Source: Planctomycetota bacterium (GTDB lineage: Bacteria; Planctomycetota; UBA1135; GCA-002686595). From it: a stretch of 47,078 bases of DNA. The notes under the pieces were generated by a model, which was not told where the DNA came from, did no database searches, and worked only from the letters and a program-made list of their open reading frames with translations. The DNA is taken from positions 1 through 47,078 of the forward strand of contig VGZE01000009.1 in assembly GCA_016872755.1 (NCBI GenBank). Reading direction: 5' to 3'. Shown here one piece after another: positions 41,701 to 47,078 of this stretch. Position 1 is the first letter of the stretch. Each line of letters opens with the position of its first letter. A program made the position numbers and the translations under genes.

Positions 41701-43305
41701 CTAGTGTTTCTTCTGCTGCTCGAACCAGCGGTGCTCGGGGCGCGCGAGCAGTTCGTCGATGAATTCCATGACTGCCTTGCCTTGGGCTTCCTTCCCGTTG
41801 GCGATCGCGTGCTCGGCGAGTTCGCGGGCCTGCGGGATCACCGCCATGTAGAAGCGCTCGGCCACTTCGAACATCCCGTGCCAGTGCGCGTAGTCCGGCG
41901 CCATCATCGATGCGCCGTGTCGAGCGCGGCGGCCTTCGTGATGCCACAGGTAGTACCAGGACCACTCGATCTCCTCGTCGAATTGCGCAGGCGTCAGCAG
42001 CTGCTTGTCGAGCAGGAGCTTCATCAGTGCCTGGCCCGGCCGCGCGAACTTCTCGTTGTAGTTGACGACGAATTCGTCGTACTGCGCGTAGAAGGCGTTG
42101 ACGTAGGAATCGTTGTGGCAGTGCGAGCAGACCTGGCGCATGCGATTGCGCTTGGCTTGCGCGGTGTCCTCGATGAGCTTCGCGCGCTCGGCCGGATCCG
42201 TGGCCTTGACCACTTCGCCGTGCACGTCGGTGTCGAGCACGAGGCTGACCGGCGGCCGGTTGGTCCACGAGATGCGCGTGCCCGGGTCGTGCGTGATCTT
42301 CATGCCGTTGCGCGTGTTCGCCGACATGTGGCAGGTCGCGCAGGTCGGCGCGGCGCTGTAGTCCTTGCCCAGCACCCACTCGTCCGAGTCGAGATTCATG
42401 TCGTGGATCAGGTCGCGGTACGCGACGCCGTGCTTGGACTCCTCGTAGACCTCCTTCTGCGGGTGGTCCGGGCCGAGGTGGCACTTGCCGCAGTTCTCCG
42501 GCTGCCGCGCGCGGCGCGGCGAGAAGTCGTGGCGGCTGTGGCAGGCCGAGCAGGAACCGCGCGAGCCGTCCAGGTTGAGGCGTCCGATGCCGGAGTTCGG
42601 CCAGGTCGCCGGGTGCAGCAGCGGTTTGCCGGTCGGGTCGCGCTGGATGCGAGCCAGTGCTTCCTGGCTGGTCGGCTTGCCGTCCGCGCCGGGCTTGAGG
42701 TCGTCGACGTCGACGTGGCCGCCATCGGTCGAGACGAACGCGACCTTGCCGCCGTGACACTGCTGGCACCCCGAGATCGCGCTGGCCATGCCGTTGACCT
42801 TGCCGCCGACCAGGCCCTGACCGGGCGCGAGGCCGGGAGTCGGCGCGTGCGGATCGAACGGCGCGCGCGACCCCTCGACGACTTCGGCCAGGAAATTGTC
42901 GAGCGAGGCCAGGATATTGCCGCCCTTGGCGTGGTGGCTGGCCATGAACTCCTGCGCTTCCGCGGGGTGACAGCGCGCGCAGTCGTTGGGCGTGACGATC
43001 ACGGCGATGTGCGCGCCGTAGTGCTCGAAGCCGTCGGCGTCGCCTTTCTCGGCCTGGTGGCACTCGACGCAGCCGACGCCGCTCTCGGCATGCGTGCTGT
43101 CCTTCCAGTGCTCGACCAGTCCCATCGTGTTCTGCATGTGGCAGTCGACGCACTGGCGCGAGCTGTCGGGAATCGCGATGTGCGCCCCTGCCTCGCCGGT
43201 CTCGGCGCGTCGGCGCGAGACTTCCATCCACTGCACGAACAGCAGGGAACCGAGAAACATCAGCGAGAGCGTCGCGATGACGATGCGTTTGAAGTCGAGG
43301 GACAT
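41701..43305 (-). CDS. Octaheme c-type cytochrome, hydroxylamine oxidoreductase (HAO) family
   Basis: A 534-residue protein with one N-terminal membrane helix (KRIVIATLSLMFLGSLLFVQ) and eight CXXCH heme sites at about residues 52, 79, 109, 180, 252, 272, 322 and 393. After the last heme comes WHHEGRRARHGASMMAPDYA with WHGMFEVAERFY, the C-terminal signature of HAO-type octaheme cytochromes. HAO oxidises hydroxylamine when a Tyr cross-link to heme 4 is present; without it, family members reduce nitrite or hydroxylamine. I cannot decide which here. Tyr451/Tyr452 sit before WHHEGRR, near where the cross-link Tyr is expected. The gene follows a Rieske/cytochrome b pair, so quinol is the likely electron source. 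Confidence 0.93.
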   Translation of the reverse strand: MSLDFKRIVIATLSLMFLGSLLFVQWMEVSRRRAETGEAGAHIAIPDSSRQCVDCHMQNTMGLVEHWKDSTHAESGVGCVECHQAEKGDADGFEHYGAHIAVIVTPNDCARCHPAEAQEFMASHHAKGGNILASLDNFLAEVVEGSRAPFDPHAPTPGLAPGQGLVGGKVNGMASAISGCQQCHGGKVAFVSTDGGHVDVDDLKPGADGKPTSQEALARIQRDPTGKPLLHPATWPNSGIGRLNLDGSRGSCSACHSRHDFSPRRARQPENCGKCHLGPDHPQKEVYEESKHGVAYRDLIHDMNLDSDEWVLGKDYSAAPTCATCHMSANTRNGMKITHDPGTRISWTNRPPVSLVLDTDVHGEVVKATDPAERAKLIEDTAQAKRNRMRQVCSHCHNDSYVNAFYAQYDEFVVNYNEKFARPGQALMKLLLDKQLLTPAQFDEEIEWSWYYLWHHEGRRARHGASMMAPDYAHWHGMFEVAERFYMAVIPQARELAEHAIANGKEAQGKAVMEFIDELLARPEHRWFEQQKKH

Positions 43306-43321
43306 GGATGTTCCTGGATAG

Positions 43322-44371
43322 CTAGTGAGCGACCGCGGCCTCCCAGACCGTCAGCCCGATGATCGAGAGCGCGCCCGCAATGCCGATCCAGACCGAGGCC
43401 TCGGCGAAGCGCGTGTACTTGCGGATGGCCGCGTCGATGAACGGCCAGACGAACATCACGAACAGCACGAAGCCGATCGAGAGCACGGCCGCGGTTCCCG
43501 AGAAGAGCTTCAGCCAGCGGAAGGCGACGTAGAAGAACCACTCGGGCTTGATCACCTCGGGCGTCGACAGCGGATCGGCCTTGGGGCCCATCGTCGCGGG
43601 CAGGATCGTGGCCAGCGCGGCCAAGAGCACGGTCAGTCCGAGGCCGATCATCAGCTCGGTGTAGAAGTGATCGGGATAGAAGAGGAACGGCTTGGGCGGC
43701 TTGGATTCGTCGCCGCGGAAGCGCAGGTCGGTCACGCCGTGCAGCCGGATCAGCGCGATGTGGACGACGAGCAGGCAGATCATCAGCGCCGGCAGCACGG
43801 CGGCGTGCAACATGAAGAAGCGCGGCAAGGTCTGCGCGCCGTATTCCTCGCCGCCCAGCAGCAGCGTCTTCATCCACGGGCCGACCACGGGGACGCTGGC
43901 GGCGATGTTCGCGCCGACCGTCGCGCCCCAATACGACAACTGCTCGTAGACGAGGCTGTAGCCCGTGAAGCCGATCGTCAGCGTGCAGACGAGCAGGCAC
44001 ATGCCGACCATCCAGTTCAGTTCGCGCGGGCGGCGATAGCCGCCGGTGAAGTACACGCGCATCTGGTGCAGGATCACCGCCGCGATCATCAGCGTGGCGC
44101 CCCACTTGTGGATGCCGCGCAGGAACCAGCCGTAAGCCGCTTCCTCGGTCACGAAACGCACCGACTCGTAGGCGCGCGCCGCCGAGGGCTCGTAGTAGAA
44201 CGCGAGCAGGATCCCCGTCGCGATCTGCACGATGAACAGGTAGGCCGGCGTGCCGCCCAGGCACCACCACCAGCGCTTGAGGTGCTCTGGAACCGGCTCG
44301 TTGGTCAGTTCCTTGATGTCGAAGCGGCCCAGCGGGACGCGCTCGCCCAACCAGCGTGCGAGTGTGGACAT
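43322..44371 (-). CDS. petB: Cytochrome b (fused b6/subunit IV type)
   Basis: A 349-residue membrane protein carrying two b hemes. The His pairs are in HKWGATLMIAAVILHQMRVY and LHAAVLPALMICLLVVHIAL, spaced as in b6 proteins. A C-terminal subunit-IV-like part follows, with PDHFYTELMIGLGLTVLLAA and KPEWFFYVAFRWLKLFSG; the Qo-site motif is PEWF rather than PEWY. ATG at 44371 is 5 bases after the Rieske stop. Together they form a quinol:acceptor oxidoreductase that pumps protons by a Q cycle; there is no cytochrome c1 gene, and the acceptor may be the octaheme protein encoded next. Confidence 0.94.
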   Translation of the reverse strand: MSTLARWLGERVPLGRFDIKELTNEPVPEHLKRWWWCLGGTPAYLFIVQIATGILLAFYYEPSAARAYESVRFVTEEAAYGWFLRGIHKWGATLMIAAVILHQMRVYFTGGYRRPRELNWMVGMCLLVCTLTIGFTGYSLVYEQLSYWGATVGANIAASVPVVGPWMKTLLLGGEEYGAQTLPRFFMLHAAVLPALMICLLVVHIALIRLHGVTDLRFRGDESKPPKPFLFYPDHFYTELMIGLGLTVLLAALATILPATMGPKADPLSTPEVIKPEWFFYVAFRWLKLFSGTAAVLSIGFVLFVMFVWPFIDAAIRKYTRFAEASVWIGIAGALSIIGLTVWEAAVAH

Positions 44372-44375
44372 CGCC

Positions 44376-44894
44376 TCAGGCCTCCTGCCCCGCCGACGCG
44401 ATCTGGCGCTCGGACAATCCGATGTACAGCAGCGGCCCGTCGACGCGCAGCGCGTAGCGCACGAGGTCCTGGCCGGCCTCGGCCGGCGGCCCGCTGACAG
44501 CCTTGCCCTCGGGTGAGAAGACGCCGTTGTGACACGGGCAGAAGAAGCGCGCGTGCTGCGACTCGTAACGCACCTGACAACCGAGGTGCGGACAGGTGCT
44601 CGAGAGAGCGATGAAGTCGTCGGTCGACTGGCCGTCGCCGACGCGAGCGATGCTGACGCGCTCGCCGCTCGGGGTGCGCCACGGCAGCGCATGACCGCGC
44701 TGGAGGCTCGCCACCTGGGCGACGTAGATCCAGCGCTTGCCCGCGGGGCGGGCAGGGAACAGGTACCGGCCGGCGACCGCCGCGGCCGAACCATAGGCGG
44801 CGACCAGCGCGCCGCCCATCGACCAGCCACAGAGGCGGGAAAGCAGGCTGCGCCGCGTGGCAGGCCCTTCAGAGGGGGTTTCGGGGGTCCGCAT
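44376..44894 (-). CDS. petA: Rieske [2Fe-2S] protein
   Basis: A 172-residue Rieske subunit with N-terminal Arg pair and hydrophobic helix (TRRSLLSRLCGWSMGGALVA), as in twin-arginine-exported Rieske proteins. Cluster motifs are CPHLGC (about residues 100-105) and FCPCHNGVF; two Cys and two His bind the [2Fe-2S] centre. It donates electrons from quinol at the Qo site to an outer acceptor. It is the first gene of the operon, with the Rrf2-type regulator gene divergent from it across a 92-base promoter region. Confidence 0.95.
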   Translation of the reverse strand: MRTPETPSEGPATRRSLLSRLCGWSMGGALVAAYGSAAAVAGRYLFPARPAGKRWIYVAQVASLQRGHALPWRTPSGERVSIARVGDGQSTDDFIALSSTCPHLGCQVRYESQHARFFCPCHNGVFSPEGKAVSGPPAEAGQDLVRYALRVDGPLLYIGLSERQIASAGQEA

Positions 44895-44921
44895 GGGAGG
44901 GCTCGAGGACGTCTGGGGCCT

Positions 44922-44957
44922 ATTAGGAGGTAACAGGATCCGTATGTCAATATATTG
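44922..44957 (-). promoter_or_regulatory. Sigma70-like promoter with overlapping palindrome (candidate NsrR/Rrf2 operator)
   Basis: On the minus strand a perfect -35 box TTGACA (44950-44945) is followed after 17 bases by CCTAAT (44927-44922), a 4-of-6 -10 box, 27 bases before the Rieske start. The perfect 10-base palindrome CAATATATTG (44948-44957) overlaps the -35 box, so a bound regulator would block RNA polymerase. The gene for an Rrf2 protein starts 30 bases further on in the opposite direction. Confidence 0.6.
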
Positions 44958-44986
44958 GCGGCCGGAGTCCCGGGCAAGCCATCCTC

Positions 44987-45457
44987 ATGCGACAGTTGCG
45001 GCAGAGCAGTGAGTACGCGATCCGCGCGCTCACCTACCTCGCGCTACGCGCAAGTTCCGACTTCGTCGTGACCGAGCGCATCGCGCGCGAGCTGGGCCTG
45101 CCGCAACACTACCTGGCCAAGCTGCTCAAGCCGTTCGTCGACCGCGGCGTACTGCTCAGCCGGCGCGGCCGCCTCGGCGGCTTCCGGATGAATCGCGCGC
45201 CCGAGCAACTGACGCTGCAGGAAATCGTCGCCGTGCACGAGCCGCCGACGGCGCTCCGCGCCTGCATGCTCGGCCCACAGTGCCCGGGCCCGCCCGACGA
45301 ATGTCCGCTGCACGAGCTCAACCGCCGGCTCGCGCACGACCTCGAGGCCGTGCTGCGCGTGACCACGCTGGCGGATCTCGTGCGCTACTGCAGCGAGCAT
45401 TCGGACAGCGGCTACCCGTCCGGCGCGATCGGCGCTGCGCGACCGTCGATGCCCTGA
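44987..45457 (+). CDS. Rrf2-family Fe-S transcription regulator (NsrR/IscR-like)
   Basis: A 156-residue regulator with an N-terminal winged helix (MRQLRQSSEYAIRALTYLAL) and recognition region LGLPQHYLAKLLKPFVDRGV. The Fe-S loop has Cys93, Cys99 and Cys106 in ACMLGPQCPGPPDECPLHE, a CX5CX6C pattern close to the three-cysteine site of NsrR and IscR. NsrR proteins sense NO through the cluster. Because the gene is divergent from a Rieske/cytochrome b/HAO/hemerythrin operon, it probably controls that operon; the palindrome overlapping the -35 box supports this. Its 3' end is 13 bases from the convergent rodA stop. Confidence 0.9.
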   Translation: MRQLRQSSEYAIRALTYLALRASSDFVVTERIARELGLPQHYLAKLLKPFVDRGVLLSRRGRLGGFRMNRAPEQLTLQEIVAVHEPPTALRACMLGPQCPGPPDECPLHELNRRLAHDLEAVLRVTTLADLVRYCSEHSDSGYPSGAIGAARPSMP

Positions 45458-45470
45458 GCGAGCAGGCGCT

Positions 45471-46670
45471 TCAGTCGCGGAACGAATCTTCGTCGAGCGC
45501 CGCCTCGCGCCGAGCCGAGGTTCCCAGCGCGAGCCCCAGCGCGGTGAAACTCGCCAGCAGCGAGGAGCCGCCGGTCGAGAACAGCGGCAGCGGGAGTCCC
45601 GTCAGCGGCACCAAGCCCAGATTCACGCCGGCGTGGATGAACAGGTGCGCGGCGAAGTACAGGCCGACGCCTCCGACGACCAGGCGCGAGAAGCGCTCGC
45701 GTTGCGCGCTGGCCGCGTGCAGCAGGCCGACGCACAGGAGCAGATAGCCGCCGATCAGCGCGACCATGCCGAACCAGCCCCCCTCCTCGGCGAGCACGGC
45801 GAAAGCCGAATCGCAGTCGCGCTCGGGCAGGTGGCCGGCCACGTTCGAGACTCCACGACCGAGCCCGGTGCCGAACCAGCCGCCGTTCCCGATCGCGACG
45901 CGCGCGTGATAGACGTGGAAGGCCGCCCCATTGCGCGCGTCGATCAGCGGCGCCGCCTCGACCGTGCCGAGCCACGTGCGCACGCGCTGCAACTGGTAGT
46001 CGCGCACCCACTCGAACTGCACGGCGCACAGCGCCAAGAGCGCGAAACACGCGCACAACAGGCCGAGCCGGCGCGCGCTCGCGCCGGCAAGGTACAGCAC
46101 GCCCAGTGCGATCGGGGCCATGCACAGCGCGGTGCCGAGGTCGGGCTGGCGCGCGACGAGCACCATCGGAACGAGCACGGCCGCCGCGGCCAGCAGCCAG
46201 TCGCGCGCGCGATCGAGGCGCGAGCGGTACAGCAGCTTCGCCAGCACGACGACCAGCGCGACCTTGGCGAGTTCGGAGGGCTGCAGGTCGAATCCGATCG
46301 GCAGCGGGATCCAGCGCCGCGCGTGATTGCGCTCCTGGCCGATGATCGGCACGAGCACCAGCAACAGCAGCGCCGCCGCGCCGATCCACCAGGCGTGCCG
46401 GCGCAACCAGCCCGTGCGCAGGTGCAGACCCGCGAGCAGGCACGGCAGCGCCAGCGCGAGCTTCTGCAGCTGCCCTTCGAAGTCCGGTCCGCCGGCGCGA
46501 TCGAAACGCGCATCGGCCTCGGCCATCGCGTGCAGCGACAACAGTCCGGCGCCGCACAGCAACAAGGCCAGCGTCAGCAGGTGCCAGTCGAAGCGCGACC
46601 ACTCGATGTCGGTCGAGAAAAGGCGCGCCAGTCCGCGGCGGCGCGTCTCGTAGCCCGGGGAACGGCTCAT
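45471..46670 (-). CDS. rodA: Rod shape-determining protein RodA (SEDS glycosyltransferase)
   Basis: A 399-residue SEDS-family peptidoglycan glycosyltransferase that polymerises lipid II together with PBP2 during cell elongation. It has about 10 membrane segments and the motifs RRWIPLPIGFDLQPSELAKV, QPDLGTALCMAPIALGV, and GGWFGTGLGRGVSNVAGHLP with ERDCDSAFAVLAEEGGWFGM. Near the end is GVNLGLVPLTGLPLPLFSTG, the SEDS signature. The ATG overlaps the stop of the PBP2 gene (ATGA), so they are co-translated. Confidence 0.95.
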   Translation of the reverse strand: MSRSPGYETRRRGLARLFSTDIEWSRFDWHLLTLALLLCGAGLLSLHAMAEADARFDRAGGPDFEGQLQKLALALPCLLAGLHLRTGWLRRHAWWIGAAALLLLVLVPIIGQERNHARRWIPLPIGFDLQPSELAKVALVVVLAKLLYRSRLDRARDWLLAAAAVLVPMVLVARQPDLGTALCMAPIALGVLYLAGASARRLGLLCACFALLALCAVQFEWVRDYQLQRVRTWLGTVEAAPLIDARNGAAFHVYHARVAIGNGGWFGTGLGRGVSNVAGHLPERDCDSAFAVLAEEGGWFGMVALIGGYLLLCVGLLHAASAQRERFSRLVVGGVGLYFAAHLFIHAGVNLGLVPLTGLPLPLFSTGGSSLLASFTALGLALGTSARREAALDEDSFRD

Positions 46671-47078
46671 CTTTCAACCGCCTTCGCCGGCGCGGCGATC
46701 TGCGCGTCGATCCAACGCACGATCGCTGGATCGCGCAGCAGCTGGCGCGCCACCCACACCGCCGAGTGGCTCGATGACACGCGCGTCTCCGCGCAGAACA
46801 CGACGAACACGACGCGCGGCTGATCGACCGGCAGCCAGCCGGCGACCCAGCCGTGCTTCAGCACCTTCGGGTCGCCCTCCTTGGGACGATCCTGCAGGTC
46901 GGCGCTGCCGGTCTTGGCGGCGACCGTGTAGCCGACCTCGGCGCGATTCAGCGCGCGATACCCGGTGCCGCCGGATTCGGAAACGACCGCCGCGAGCGCG
47001 TCGCGCACCGAGTCCAGGCTCGCCGCGGACAACGGCAGCGCGCGCGCCTCGCCGCGGGGTGCCGGCTGCTCGCCGATG
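46667..47078 (-). CDS. mrdA: Penicillin-binding protein 2, C-terminal part (5' end outside window)
   Basis: The open frame runs off the right edge and ends with the transpeptidase C-terminus: YTVAAKTGSADLQDRP contains the KTG active-site motif, followed by HGWVAGWLPVDQPRVVFVVF and the closing helix WIDAQIAAPAKAVER. The catalytic SxxK and SxN motifs lie outside the window. PBP2 cross-links peptidoglycan during elongation; the direct overlap with rodA supports this call over other class B PBPs. Confidence 0.88.
   Translation of the reverse strand, partial: IGEQPAPRGEARALPLSAASLDSVRDALAAVVSESGGTGYRALNRAEVGYTVAAKTGSADLQDRPKEGDPKVLKHGWVAGWLPVDQPRVVFVVFCAETRVSSSHSAVWVARQLLRDPAIVRWIDAQIAAPAKAVER

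Noticed and set aside
41701-43305. Anammox hydrazine-oxidising enzyme
   Set aside because: There are no hydrazine synthase genes and the protein has an N-terminal membrane anchor. An anammox role is not supported by the window.

Overview
This is a high-GC bacterial chromosome segment from a diderm (Gram-negative-type) organism. The evidence is many lipoprotein signals, a type II secretion secretin and pseudopilin, a Rieske/cytochrome b complex, and genes joined by 4-base stop/start overlaps with frequent GTG and TTG starts. The mix of giant secreted or lipoproteins, TPR proteins, a MoxR/DUF58/DUF4350/DUF4129/SpoIIM/RDD cluster and a bacterial microcompartment (BMC) locus resembles deep-branching Planctomycetota. 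The BMC-T shell protein, however, looks most like the one from the myxobacterium Haliangium. The phylum is an inference; there is no 16S rRNA or tRNA here.

Layout. 1-7.1 kb: the end of a transposase-like ORF, an orphan hydantoinase B, a type II secretion pair (GspK-like pseudopilin and secretin-like lipoprotein) separated by a repeat-rich gap, and two small paralogous exported proteins with duplicated DNA between them. 7.2-9.9 kb: the classical rpsO-pnp pair. 10.1-18.1 kb: lipoproteins and two TPR proteins. 18.1-22.8 kb: a DUF6687-like protein, an alpha/beta hydrolase, an MFS transporter and an HD-GYP response regulator whose receiver Asp seems to be lost.

22.9-29.9 kb: a compact minus-strand metabolosome operon. 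In transcription order it encodes BMC-H, an acylating-type aldehyde dehydrogenase with a long Cys-ending tail, a second BMC-H, a divergent tandem-BMC-like protein, two BMC-P pentamers, a BMC-T, a small protein, an ACT-domain protein sharing that small protein's N-terminal motif, and a UPF0210/DUF711 protein. No signature enzyme, alcohol dehydrogenase or phosphotransacylase is encoded in it, so its substrate is unknown. An unusually AT-rich divergent promoter region lies upstream, followed by a secreted beta-helix-like protein and a lipoprotein glutathione peroxidase.

32.1-39.3 kb: a seven-gene overlapping operon (RDD, RDD, SpoIIM-like, DUF4129, DUF4350, MoxR, DUF58). 39.4-41.1 kb: a methyltransferase, then an 800-base noncoding block with four copies of a roughly 98-base element made of three consecutive hairpins. 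The stems differ between copies but stay paired, and the copies alternate in orientation. 41.1-45.5 kb: a respiratory nitrogen-type operon (Rieske protein, cytochrome b, octaheme HAO-family cytochrome, hemerythrin) divergent from an Rrf2/NsrR-like Fe-S regulator. A canonical -35 box there overlaps a perfect palindrome. 45.5-47.1 kb: rodA and the 3' end of the PBP2 gene, which runs off the window.
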